Assembly: GCA_964561705.1 (NCBI GenBank)
Contig: CAZLQJ010000002.1
Span: 11,176 to 75,175 of the forward strand
Direction of reading: 5' to 3'
DNA length: 64,000 bases
DNA from: HGM12587 sp964561705
Lineage (GTDB): Bacteria; Bacillota; Clostridia; Lachnospirales; Lachnospiraceae
Every line of letters starts with the position of its first letter. Position 1 is the first letter of the stretch. Below are positions 51,813 to 60,747 of this stretch, in pieces. Position numbers and translations under genes: made by a program. A model generated the notes under the pieces. That model saw only the letters and a list, made by a program, of their open reading frames with translations, ran no database searches and was not told where the DNA came from.

Positions 51813-53699
51813 ATGAGCAGACATGAACAGACGACTCCGGGAAAGGATCCTAGATTTGATGGAGTTCGGGATACCTGGTACTGGAAACTTTCCAAACCAC
51901 TTCGGGTAGTTGTGCATTTCTTTATACGTATGAAAAATGCATATATTCATTATGGCGGCGTGAAAGGTATGTGGAAACGTTTCCTTCAGAAAAAATTTGA
52001 AGGGAAAAAGCGTATTACTTTTGGAACGGCGAGCTTTCCTACGGAAGCACAGAAAAATGTAGAACGAAATACAAAATTCTCCAAAGATATCAAGATCAGT
52101 ATTTTGGTTCCTTTGTATAACACACCGGAACGTTTTTTAAGAGAAATGATTGATTCGGTGCAGTATCAGACTTATGAAAATTGGGAACTCTGTCTTGCTG
52201 ACGGTAGTGATGAAAAGCATCAGAATGTGAGAACCATCGTTGAGGAATATCAGAAGGAGGATTCTCGTATCAAATATCAGAAAATTGAAAAAAATCTTGG
52301 AATTTCCGGAAATACCAATGTTTGTTTTGAAATGGCAACCGGAGATTATATCGGACTGTTTGACCATGATGATATTCTTCACCCATCCGTTCTTTTTGAG
52401 AGTATGAAGAGGATTTGTGATGAGGGAGCAGATTATGTCTATTGTGATGAAGCGACCTTCCAGTCACCGGATATCAACGATATTATCGTGCTTCATTTTA
52501 AGCCGGATTACTCCAAGGATAATCTGCGCGCAAACAATTATATCTGCCATTTTTCAGTATTTTCAAGAGAACTTTTACAGCATACACAGCTGTTCCGTTC
52601 AGCTTATGACGGAAGTCAGGATCACGATATGATCCTGCGTCTGACGCATCAGGCAAAGAAAATCTGTCATATTCCGAGAATTTTATATTATTGGCGTTCT
52701 CATCCGGCATCTGTGGCAGCGGATATCAATGCAAAAACTTATGCCATTGATGCTGCAAAAAGGGCTGTCCATGACCATATTCTGGATACAGAAGGAATTG
52801 AGGTGCAGGTGGAAAGTACCAGAGCATTCCCGACGATCTTTGAAATTAAGTATCCGATCAATGGAACACCAAAGATCAGCATCATTATCCCGAATAAAGA
52901 TCATGTAAAAGATCTGAAACGTTGTGTTGATTCTGTTTTACAGGAATCAACCTACAAAAATTTCGAAATCCTTGTTGTAGAAAATAACAGTGAAGAGCAG
53001 GAAACTTTTGCATATTATAAGGAATTAGAAAAGCAGGAAACTGTCAAAATCCTGACTTATGAAGGTGGTTTTAATTATTCCAAGATCAACAATTTCGCCG
53101 TACAGCAGGCGGAAGGGGAATATCTTCTGTTTTTAAATAATGATACGGAAGTGATTACGCCGGAATGGATAGAAAATATGCTGATGTATGCCCAGCGCAG
53201 GGATGTAGCCGCAGTTGGTGCAAAACTGTACTACGCAGATAATACCATTCAGCATGCAGGCATCGTGTTGGGACTCGGTGCCCACAGGGCTGCAGGACAT
53301 ACCCATTATAAGGCACCGCATGAACATTTGGGCTATATGGGAAGACTTTGTTACGCCCAGGATGTTTCTGCTGTTACAGCAGCCTGTCTTTTGGTGAAAA
53401 AGGAACTTTTTGAGCAGGCAGGCGGATTTGATGAGTCCTTTACTGTTGCATTTAATGATGTGGATCTTTGTATGAAATTCCGTGAAATGGGATATTTGAA
53501 TATTTTTACGCCGTTTGCGGAAATGTATCATTATGAGTCCAAGACCAGAGGTATGGAAGACGGCGAAAAGTTACGCAGATTTGAGCGTGAGGTTGCAGCG
53601 TTCCGGACAAAATGGAAAAAAGAACTGGATGCCGGAGATCCATATTATAATCCGAATTTTACTTTGGATGCAGCAGATTATTCGTTAAAAATGGATTGA
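51813..53699 (+). CDS. Two-domain family 2 glycosyltransferase
   Basis: A 628-residue protein with two full GT-A domains. Domain 1 (about 90-330): ISILVPLYNTPE, LADGSDEKH, LFDHDDILHP as metal site, then a WRSH block. Domain 2 (about 350-610): ISIIIPNKDH, VVENNSEE, FLNNDTEV as metal site, AACLLVKKELFEQAGGFDE and NDVDLCMKFREMG. Such two-headed enzymes alternate two linkages of a rhamnan or galactan main chain. It starts 4 bp after the previous stop, and a basic N-terminus (1-60) may bind the membrane. It probably builds the backbone of the Wzm/Wzt-exported polymer. Confidence 0.88.
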   Translation: MSRHEQTTPGKDPRFDGVRDTWYWKLSKPLRVVVHFFIRMKNAYIHYGGVKGMWKRFLQKKFEGKKRITFGTASFPTEAQKNVERNTKFSKDIKISILVPLYNTPERFLREMIDSVQYQTYENWELCLADGSDEKHQNVRTIVEEYQKEDSRIKYQKIEKNLGISGNTNVCFEMATGDYIGLFDHDDILHPSVLFESMKRICDEGADYVYCDEATFQSPDINDIIVLHFKPDYSKDNLRANNYICHFSVFSRELLQHTQLFRSAYDGSQDHDMILRLTHQAKKICHIPRILYYWRSHPASVAADINAKTYAIDAAKRAVHDHILDTEGIEVQVESTRAFPTIFEIKYPINGTPKISIIIPNKDHVKDLKRCVDSVLQESTYKNFEILVVENNSEEQETFAYYKELEKQETVKILTYEGGFNYSKINNFAVQQAEGEYLLFLNNDTEVITPEWIENMLMYAQRRDVAAVGAKLYYADNTIQHAGIVLGLGAHRAAGHTHYKAPHEHLGYMGRLCYAQDVSAVTAACLLVKKELFEQAGGFDESFTVAFNDVDLCMKFREMGYLNIFTPFAEMYHYESKTRGMEDGEKLRRFEREVAAFRTKWKKELDAGDPYYNPNFTLDAADYSLKMD

Positions 53700-53774
53700 T
53701 ACACTCGGTTGGAGGATACAGAACAGGAAGTTGCAGCAAATCCATCTTTATAAAAAAAGAAAAGAGTAGTGAGA

Positions 53775-55370
53775 ATGAGAAAAAAACTGATCATGCTTGG
53801 CAGCATTTTGCTGTTGGCAGTCTGTTTGTTGTTTTTTAAGGAAATGGAAAACAGCAGTTTTTCTGTTTTAAATCCTGTAGAAGAGGAGGATGCGGAGGAA
53901 CTGAAAAAAAACAGAACAGAACAGTCAAAATTAGATTTTAGCTGTCTTCTATGCAATGACATGAGACTCCCTTTTGATGATGAAGGAAAGACTTTTTATG
54001 TTTCGGTGGATATGGAAGAGGAAGAATGGGAAATGTTTCTTTTTGGCAGTGGTCAGCCGGAATATCAGATCGTATTTCTGGAAGATCTTTCCGATCTGAA
54101 AAAGGAAGAGGTGCTTAAGGAGGGAAGAAAACTTCCTTTTCTAGTATATAATGATCAGGAATATGCCACTTATTACCTGACTTTCAGTGGTTTGCCTTTG
54201 ATCGATCTTTCTACGGACGTAGGAATGTGGCACGAAAATATTTCAGGGGCTGCTGTTTTTTATGATACGGATTTCTCCTATCATGGAGTGACAGAATCCG
54301 CCTATCAGGCACATCTTCGCGGTAATACCAGCCGGATGTATCCCAAAAAAGGATATAAGCTCAGTCTGATCCAAAATACGGCCAGCGGAACCAGTGTCAA
54401 CAATAAAAAATCCCTGTTTGGGATGCGTAAAGACGATGATTGGATTCTGTATGCCATATATAATGATGAAACAAAGATCCGGGATCGTCTTTCCATTGAT
54501 CTATGGAATAGTTTCGGAGCCGGTGCCGTTTCGGAAAATGCAGTTTATGGCACCAATCTGACCTATGTGGAATTGATCGTAGATAATTCTTATTGCGGTC
54601 TTTACGGTCTGATGGAGCCGATTGACAGCAAACAGTTAAATCTTTCATCGGAAGATTATCTATATAAACGAAAAAATCCGGGTGGTCTGGTCTATGAAAA
54701 GTTTTCAGCCGCGAATGATCCTGAAATTGAGCTGGAAGGCTTTGAAATTAAAGCGGGAAAAATGGATGAACAGGCCTGGGAGCCTTTGGCGGAACTTTCC
54801 TGGGTACTCTATGGAACGACGGATGAAGAATTTATAGAAACAGCCACCACTTTGATAGATGAAGACAATGCCATGCGTATGTGGCTGTTTATACAGATAA
54901 TTACAGGTCATGATCAGCGGGCAAAAAATGTTTTTTATGCGGCAAGATATGAAAGAGAACAGTATAAGTTTTATTTCGCGCCATGGGATATGGATCTGAC
55001 CTGGGGAAATGTGTCAGTAGGAGAGATTAATCCTTTGTATACAGAATTTGAATGGGAAACCTATGATGATATGGTTCCCTGGGATACGGCAGAACGTTTA
55101 ATTTCCCTGAATGTAAACGGTGCAGCTGAAAAAATGCAGGAACTGTATACCCAATTACGCGATACAGTGCTTTCAGATGAGGCGCTGGAAGCGGAAATTA
55201 AGAATCTGGATGCATTACTTCGCAATTCGGGTGCCTATCAACGAGATTGGGAACGATGGTCGGAGGGGGCTCATACAGAGGATTGCCGGAAACTTTTGGA
55301 TTATGCGAAGACACGAATGCAGTATTTGGATCAGGCATTATTTGATCTGGAAAATTACATGAGCAGATAG
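53775..55370 (+). CDS. CotH-family kinase-like protein, membrane-anchored
   Basis: A 531-residue exported protein with an N-terminal anchor (about 4-22) and a charged linker. The CotH kinase domain follows: HLRGNTSRMYPKKGYKL (about 180-196), KDDDWILYAIYND, RDRLSIDLW, GLYGLMEPID and PWDMDLTWG (about 403-411), the last as the metal-binding DxD site. CotH of Bacillus phosphorylates spore coat proteins; many relatives are outside-facing with unknown targets. It is the first of three genes (CotH, VTC, DUF4956) that often occur together. GTG 53769 is an alternative start two codons earlier. The gap of 75 bp before it has no clear promoter. Confidence 0.87.
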   Translation: MRKKLIMLGSILLLAVCLLFFKEMENSSFSVLNPVEEEDAEELKKNRTEQSKLDFSCLLCNDMRLPFDDEGKTFYVSVDMEEEEWEMFLFGSGQPEYQIVFLEDLSDLKKEEVLKEGRKLPFLVYNDQEYATYYLTFSGLPLIDLSTDVGMWHENISGAAVFYDTDFSYHGVTESAYQAHLRGNTSRMYPKKGYKLSLIQNTASGTSVNNKKSLFGMRKDDDWILYAIYNDETKIRDRLSIDLWNSFGAGAVSENAVYGTNLTYVELIVDNSYCGLYGLMEPIDSKQLNLSSEDYLYKRKNPGGLVYEKFSAANDPEIELEGFEIKAGKMDEQAWEPLAELSWVLYGTTDEEFIETATTLIDEDNAMRMWLFIQIITGHDQRAKNVFYAARYEREQYKFYFAPWDMDLTWGNVSVGEINPLYTEFEWETYDDMVPWDTAERLISLNVNGAAEKMQELYTQLRDTVLSDEALEAEIKNLDALLRNSGAYQRDWERWSEGAHTEDCRKLLDYAKTRMQYLDQALFDLENYMSR

Positions 55371-55385
55371 GAGGTAGAATGAGCA

Positions 55386-56090
55386 ATGGATAAGGAACAG
55401 AAATACCGTCATGAGTTAAAATATGTATGTACGGCATCCCAGCTTGCCCTGCTGCAAGGCAGACTTCATCATCTGATCCCGCTGGATCCTCATGTGGGAG
55501 AAAACGGCATGTACAATATCCGAAGTTTATATTTTGACGATTATTATAATAAATGTTATTATGAAAATGAAAATGGAACGGACCCAAGAGAAAAATTCCG
55601 TATCCGTATTTACAACGGAAGCAAAGAGAAGATCAGTCTGGAACTGAAAAAGAAGGAAAGAGGAAAAACTTTGAAGCTTTCCTGTCCTTTGACGGAGGAA
55701 CAGTGCCGGATCCTTATGAAGGGAGAAGTCCTGCCGGACAGCAAAGACTATCCTCCGGTGCTTCAAAAACTTCTGTTGCAGATGAAAACAAATCTGATGA
55801 AACCGAAGATCATTGTGGAGTATGACAGAGTTCCCTATGTATATTCATTGGGAAATGTCAGAGTTACGCTGGATAAAAATATTTCTTCCTCTGACAAAAT
55901 TGAGCAGTTTTTGGATCAGGAGATTTATAAACGGCCGATCATGCCGGCAGGATGGCATGTTCTGGAAGTGAAATTTGATGAATTCCTTCCGGATTATATC
56001 AAAACAACGCTGCAGTTGGACAGTCTGAGACAGACAGCATTTTCTAAATTCTATCTGTGCAGGAAATTCAACCATGGATTTTTAAATTAA
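55386..56090 (+). CDS. VTC-domain polyphosphate polymerase-like protein
   Basis: A 234-residue soluble protein that consists of one VTC tunnel domain. The basic and acidic residues that line the tunnel are in order: RHELKYVC (R/K strand 1), YFDDYY, EKFRIRIYNG, LELKKKERGKTLKL, VEYDRVPYV, RVTLDKNI and HVLEVKFDE. VTC domains of yeast Vtc4 make polyphosphate from ATP; the bacterial ones are mostly untested. It follows CotH by 15 bp with an AGGAGGT site ten bases before the ATG, and precedes DUF4956 by 21 bp. It probably works with both. Confidence 0.88.
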   Translation: MDKEQKYRHELKYVCTASQLALLQGRLHHLIPLDPHVGENGMYNIRSLYFDDYYNKCYYENENGTDPREKFRIRIYNGSKEKISLELKKKERGKTLKLSCPLTEEQCRILMKGEVLPDSKDYPPVLQKLLLQMKTNLMKPKIIVEYDRVPYVYSLGNVRVTLDKNISSSDKIEQFLDQEIYKRPIMPAGWHVLEVKFDEFLPDYIKTTLQLDSLRQTAFSKFYLCRKFNHGFLN

Positions 56091-56111
56091 AAAAAGGAGA
56101 ATACATAAGAG

Positions 56112-56789
56112 ATGTCAACATTTTCAGATATTTTTAAAAAGTCATTTTTACAGGGATTTACAGGGGGAGATATCAGTACCGGACGTATTGCGGCAACGTT
56201 GGCTGTAACGGCATTGATCGCCTTATACATTTTTGTGATCTATCGTGTAGTTACCAGAAAAACTTTCTATTCAAAGAATTTTAATATTTCCTTGACTGCC
56301 ATGGCTGTGATTACGGCAGCGATTATTTTGGCAATGCAGTCAAATCTTGTAATTTCCCTTGGTATGGTAGGTGCGCTGTCCATCGTTCGTTTCCGTACAG
56401 CAATCAAGGATCCGATGGATCTGGTATTTTTATTCTGGTCGATCAGTATTGGTATCATTTGCGGTGCGGGACTCTATGAGATTGCAGTCGTAACCTCTCT
56501 TTTAGTAACGGTTGTGATCATTTTTCTGGATATGGTGCCGACTTCAAAAGCGCCGATGATGCTGGTTGTCAATGCAACAGAGTTGGAAGCAGAAGAAGCT
56601 GTTTTAGCGGCGGCAAAAACAGCAGGGAAAGTTTGTAAGGTAAAATCAAGAAATTACAGTACCGGCCATTTGGATCTGGTAATCGAAGTAAAAGCTTCTG
56701 AAGAAGCAAAGATGGTGAAGGCGGTTGCAGAAATCCCGGCGGTTTCCAGCGTATCATTGATCGCCCACGATGGAGAAGTAACATTCTAG
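56112..56789 (+). CDS. DUF4956 membrane protein
   Basis: A 225-residue protein with four or five membrane helices in the first 145 residues and a small cytoplasmic alpha/beta domain (about 148-225). The conserved family block GALSIVRFRTAIKDPMDL (split about 89-106) lies at the start of the third helix, before FLFWSISIGIICGAGLYE. Its job is not known. It is regularly found with VTC-domain proteins, and the arrangement suggests that it forms the membrane path or regulator for the product. The final domain resembles the ferredoxin-like tail of some MgtC/DUF4956 proteins. Confidence 0.85.
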   Translation: MSTFSDIFKKSFLQGFTGGDISTGRIAATLAVTALIALYIFVIYRVVTRKTFYSKNFNISLTAMAVITAAIILAMQSNLVISLGMVGALSIVRFRTAIKDPMDLVFLFWSISIGIICGAGLYEIAVVTSLLVTVVIIFLDMVPTSKAPMMLVVNATELEAEEAVLAAAKTAGKVCKVKSRNYSTGHLDLVIEVKASEEAKMVKAVAEIPAVSSVSLIAHDGEVTF

Positions 56790-56798
56790 GAGTCTTTT

Positions 56799-58337
56799 AT
56801 GGCAAAGATATTTTCCATGATCTCTAGATTAAACAGTGAGATCAGCAGAAATGGACTGCGTAATACTTATTATAAAGTTTCGGAAAAAAGAGCAAAAAAT
56901 CAGGAACTGAAGGCCTATGATCAGGAACGGCTGAGGGAACTTCCGGGTGAGGAAGAACTTTTAAGGCAGCGGGCATGCAGATTTGATGAAGAAATTAAAT
57001 TCAGCATTGTCGTACCGACCTATCATACGCCGGAAGTGTTTCTGCGGCAAATGATAGAGTCTGTCTTAGGACAGACTTTTTGTTGTGTAGAATTATGCAT
57101 TGCTGATGGAAGCACAGAAGATCAGGTGGAGAAAATCGTTCGGGAATATCAGAAGAAGGATTCCAGGATCAAATATCAGAGACTGAAAGAAAATAAAGGA
57201 ATTTCGGAAAATACAAACGAAGGGCTCAAAATGGCAGAAGGCCGATATATTGGGCTTTTGGATCATGATGATCTTTTGGAACCACATGCACTCTACGAAA
57301 TGCGGAAGGCTTTGGAAGATCATCCGGAGGCGGAAGTGTTTTATTCCGATGAGGATAAGGTTTCTTTTGATCTGACCCATTATTTTGAACCTCATTGGAA
57401 GCCGGATTTTAATCCGGATCTGCTTCGGAGCAATAATTACATCTGTCATTTTCTGGTATTCAAGCGAGATCTTCTGGACCGCGTAGGAGGATTTCGTGCA
57501 GAATATGATGGTGCACAGGATTTTGATCTGGTACTGCGGCTGACAGAACAGGCAAAAGAAGTGGTACACATTCCCAAGGTGTTGTATCATTGGCGGAGTC
57601 ATGAAGCGTCCACGGCAGCCAATCCCATGAGCAAACTTTATGCTTATGAGGCAGGAAAGCGCGCATCCTTGGCACAACTGCAGAGATGCGGAGAACCTGG
57701 AGAGGTAAAAGATACCAGATTTTATGGATTTTATGAGATTTTTTATCAGATTCCGGACAAACTTTCTTCGGAACTTTTACTGTTTTCCTGTGGAAATCAA
57801 AATCATAAGAAAATCTTAAAAAATTTTTCCGGGGATTTGCATAGACAAAAAGACGGAAATGTTATATATTATGAGAATGGATTTAATAAATTTGTAATAT
57901 TTTCTAAGGAACGAAAATATACAGGTGATGTACTCATTTTTGTGGAAGCCGGACTTCGGGGTCTGGAGGAAAGTCAGCTGGAACAGCTGGCAGTCAATTG
58001 TCTGCGTAAAGGAACAGGAATGGCAGGCGGCCGGATTCTTTCAAAGAAAGGAAAGCTTTTGTATGGAAGAATGGAGTACAATGAGGCAGGCAGACTGCAG
58101 AGTGCAGATGCCGGTCTTCCAAAAGGATTTACGGGATATTTTCATAAAGCAATTTTGCAGCAAAATACAGAAGGAGTTCCTTTCCGCCTGTTTGCGGTGA
58201 GAAGAGACTTGTTTGAAGCATGGAAACCACAGATGGAAAAAAGCTGTGAGGAAATGATGCAGGAATTGTGTGAATTTGTAAGGAAAAAAGGTTATCGTAT
58301 TTCCTATGTGCCGTTGGTGACGGCAATAAAAAGTTAA
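56799..58337 (+). CDS. Family 2 glycosyltransferase with a degenerate second GT domain
   Basis: A 512-residue protein. Residues about 67-310 are a complete GT-A domain: FSIVVPTYHTPE, IADGSTED, LLDHDDLLEP and YSDEDKV as metal sites, VLYHWRSH. Residues about 325-510 line up with the second domain of the gene at 51813, but the key sites have gone: where that one has FLNNDTEV this reads FVEAGLRG, and the nucleotide-binding strand is not recognisable. So it appears to be a two-domain enzyme in which one domain is kept as a structural part. It starts 9 bp after DUF4956 (TAGGAG site) and 11 bp before the next GT2 gene. Confidence 0.84.
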   Translation: MAKIFSMISRLNSEISRNGLRNTYYKVSEKRAKNQELKAYDQERLRELPGEEELLRQRACRFDEEIKFSIVVPTYHTPEVFLRQMIESVLGQTFCCVELCIADGSTEDQVEKIVREYQKKDSRIKYQRLKENKGISENTNEGLKMAEGRYIGLLDHDDLLEPHALYEMRKALEDHPEAEVFYSDEDKVSFDLTHYFEPHWKPDFNPDLLRSNNYICHFLVFKRDLLDRVGGFRAEYDGAQDFDLVLRLTEQAKEVVHIPKVLYHWRSHEASTAANPMSKLYAYEAGKRASLAQLQRCGEPGEVKDTRFYGFYEIFYQIPDKLSSELLLFSCGNQNHKKILKNFSGDLHRQKDGNVIYYENGFNKFVIFSKERKYTGDVLIFVEAGLRGLEESQLEQLAVNCLRKGTGMAGGRILSKKGKLLYGRMEYNEAGRLQSADAGLPKGFTGYFHKAILQQNTEGVPFRLFAVRRDLFEAWKPQMEKSCEEMMQELCEFVRKKGYRISYVPLVTAIKS

Positions 58338-58348
58338 AGGTGGATAAC

Positions 58349-59296
58349 ATGAGAGAAGTTTCGATTGTAATCCCTAATTATAACGGAAAACATTTTTTAG
58401 AGGACTGTTTAACGTCCGTTTTTGCACAGAATATAAAAGACCAGGAAGTCATTGTGGTGGACAATGGTTCGACGGATGGCAGCCTGGAATATTTAGATAA
58501 CTTTCCGGAAGTTCGGGTCATTTCTCTGGATCAGAACTACGGATTTTGCCATGCCGTAAACGTAGGAATTAAGGCTTCGGAGAGTCCATTTGTTATTTTA
58601 CTGAATAATGATACAGAAGTGGAGAAAGATTTCGCGGCAGAACTTTTACGCGTGATAAAATCAGATGAAAAAATCTTTTCCTGCTCTTCGAGAATGGTAC
58701 AGTTCCACAACAGAGCGTTCATGGATGACGCAGGAGATTATTATTGTGCACTTGGATGGGCTTTTGGCCGTGGAAAAGGCCAAAAGGTGGAAGATTATGA
58801 CCGTCCGGCAAAGATATTTGCTTCCTGTGCAGGCGCTGCAATCTATCGCAAAGAAATGTTGGAAGCGTTGGGGTATTTTGATGAAAAACATTTCGCATAT
58901 TTAGAAGATATTGACATCGGGTATCGGGCAAGGATTTCTGGGTATCGTAATGTATATGAACCCAAAGCAGTGGTCTACCATGTGGGCAGCGGTTTTTCTG
59001 GTTCAGCACACAATGCTTTTAAGGTGAAACTTTCTTCTAGAAATAATATTTATCTTGTTTACAAAAATATGCCTTTTTTACAGATATTGTTAAACAGTCC
59101 GTTTCTTTTGATCGGATTTGCGGTCAAATGGCTGTTTTTTATAAAAAAAGGGTTAGGAAGAGAATATGCACAGGGCATAAAGGACGGATTTGCTCTTTGC
59201 AGAGAAGGAAAAAAAGTGAGATTTTCGTGGAGACATCTGCCAAATTACGGCAGGATCCAGCTGGAACTATGGATCAATATTCTGCGAAGATTATAA
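58349..59296 (+). CDS. Rhamnosyltransferase-like family 2 glycosyltransferase
   Basis: A 315-residue GT2 enzyme of the WbbL/RgpB-like group: IVIPNYNGKHFLEDCL near the N-terminus, VVDNGSTDGS, LLNNDTEVEKDF as metal site, SCAGAAIYRKEMLEALGYFDE, and LEDIDIGYRARISGY. The group is made up mostly of dTDP-rhamnose users. ATG 58349 has AAGGTGG 5 bases upstream and is preferred to GTG 58340. A hydrophobic stretch at about 243-262 may hold it on the membrane. It lies between the degenerate two-domain enzyme and the initiating phosphotransferase. Confidence 0.87.
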   Translation: MREVSIVIPNYNGKHFLEDCLTSVFAQNIKDQEVIVVDNGSTDGSLEYLDNFPEVRVISLDQNYGFCHAVNVGIKASESPFVILLNNDTEVEKDFAAELLRVIKSDEKIFSCSSRMVQFHNRAFMDDAGDYYCALGWAFGRGKGQKVEDYDRPAKIFASCAGAAIYRKEMLEALGYFDEKHFAYLEDIDIGYRARISGYRNVYEPKAVVYHVGSGFSGSAHNAFKVKLSSRNNIYLVYKNMPFLQILLNSPFLLIGFAVKWLFFIKKGLGREYAQGIKDGFALCREGKKVRFSWRHLPNYGRIQLELWINILRRL

Positions 59297-59314
59297 TCAT
59301 ATAGGTGACTGTTT

Positions 59315-60727
59315 ATGATCAAAGACAATCAGAAGCATTTTAACCGGCTGCATGTGTTTATCGATGCATTGATCGTCATTTTGTCGTATTTATTGGCATG
59401 GCTGTTCAGATTCCGGATTTTACATGGTGCACCGGGTCTGTTGTTTAAAGATTATTGCTACATGCTGATCCCTTTGGTTCCGTATACGCTGTTTGTATAT
59501 TTTGCATTCAATCTGTATACACCGAAGCGGGTAAAAGGCAGAAGACTGGAAGCCGGAAATGTGGTGCAGGCAAACCTGGTAGTTTTGATTACCATCATTG
59601 TATGTCTGCAGATTTTCAATAAAGAATTACCGAACCTGTCAAAGCATTTTTCCAGAACGATGCTTTGTATTTTCTGTATTTTAAATACAACAGGAGGAAT
59701 TCTTGTTAGGAATTTCATCCGCTATCTTTTATGGAAGATCAGAAGGAGCGGATTTAATTTAAAACATATCCTTCTTGTAGGCTACAGCCGTGCTGCTGAG
59801 GAATATATTGACAGGATCAAAGGAAATCCACAGTGGGGTTATGAAGTCTGCGGAATATTGGATGATAATGTGGAACGCGGAATGGAATATAAAGGCATCA
59901 AGGTAATCGGGATCTGCGATGATCTGATCCATATCCTTCCGGCAAATGAGCTGGATGAGATTGCCATTACCTTGGGGTTGAATGAGTATTCTAAACTGGA
60001 GCATATTGTGGCGGAATGTGAAAAATCCGGTGTGCATACCAAATTTATCCCGGATTATAACAACATTATTCCTACAAGACCTTATACAGAAGATCTTATG
60101 GGACTTCCGGTGATCAATATCCGTCATGTGCCGCTGACCAATACTTTCAATGCGATGATTAAGCGATGTGTAGATATTGGCGGATCATTGTTCGCGATTA
60201 TCTTATTTTCACCGATCATGCTGTTGACAGCGCTGGCGATCAAAATCACATCGCCGGGACCGCTGATCTACAAGCAGGAAAGAGTGGGGCTTCATAATCA
60301 GACATTCCAGATGTATAAATTCCGTTCGATGGAACTTCAGGATCCGTCAAAGGAAAAGAAGGGATGGACGGTAAAAAACGATCCGCGTGTGACTTCCATA
60401 GGAAGGCTCATAAGGCGGACAAGCATTGATGAACTTCCACAGTTGTTTAACATTCTGAAGGGAGATATGAGTCTGGTAGGACCAAGACCGGAACGACCGT
60501 TCTTCGTGGAGAAATTCAGGGAAGAGATTCCAAGGTATATGGTCAAGCATCAGGTACGTCCGGGATTGACCGGATGGGCGCAGATTAATGGTTATCGGGG
60601 GGATACATCCATTCGAAAGCGAATTGAGCATGATCTTTATTATATTGAAAACTGGAGTTTGGGACTGGATTTCAAAATCATATTTTTAACCTTTTTCAAA
60701 GGGTTCATTAATAAAAATGCATATTAG
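59315..60727 (+). CDS. WcaJ-type undecaprenyl-phosphate sugar phosphotransferase (second)
   Basis: A 470-residue initiating enzyme with the WcaJ layout. Four N-terminal helices (about 10-130), a Rossmann-like domain (HILLVGYSRAAEEY at about 148-161), a fifth membrane-entering helix near 290, and the catalytic domain: YKFRSMELQD, TSIDELPQLFNILKGDMSLVGPRP in parts with the DE pair, and RPGLTGWAQINGYRG. WcaJ-type enzymes mostly use UDP-glucose. It differs clearly from the one at 42783 (LVGPRPE here, LVGTRPP there), so the two probably start different polymers. It is 18 bp after the rhamnosyltransferase and 20 bp before the LCP gene. Confidence 0.93.
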   Translation: MIKDNQKHFNRLHVFIDALIVILSYLLAWLFRFRILHGAPGLLFKDYCYMLIPLVPYTLFVYFAFNLYTPKRVKGRRLEAGNVVQANLVVLITIIVCLQIFNKELPNLSKHFSRTMLCIFCILNTTGGILVRNFIRYLLWKIRRSGFNLKHILLVGYSRAAEEYIDRIKGNPQWGYEVCGILDDNVERGMEYKGIKVIGICDDLIHILPANELDEIAITLGLNEYSKLEHIVAECEKSGVHTKFIPDYNNIIPTRPYTEDLMGLPVINIRHVPLTNTFNAMIKRCVDIGGSLFAIILFSPIMLLTALAIKITSPGPLIYKQERVGLHNQTFQMYKFRSMELQDPSKEKKGWTVKNDPRVTSIGRLIRRTSIDELPQLFNILKGDMSLVGPRPERPFFVEKFREEIPRYMVKHQVRPGLTGWAQINGYRGDTSIRKRIEHDLYYIENWSLGLDFKIIFLTFFKGFINKNAY

Positions 60728-60747
60728 AAGCAAGAAAGGAAACAGGG

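Noticed and set aside
53700..53774. Promoter in the 75-bp gap before the CotH gene
   Set aside because: TTGCAG and TATAAA are present but only about 12 bases apart, too close for a working pair.
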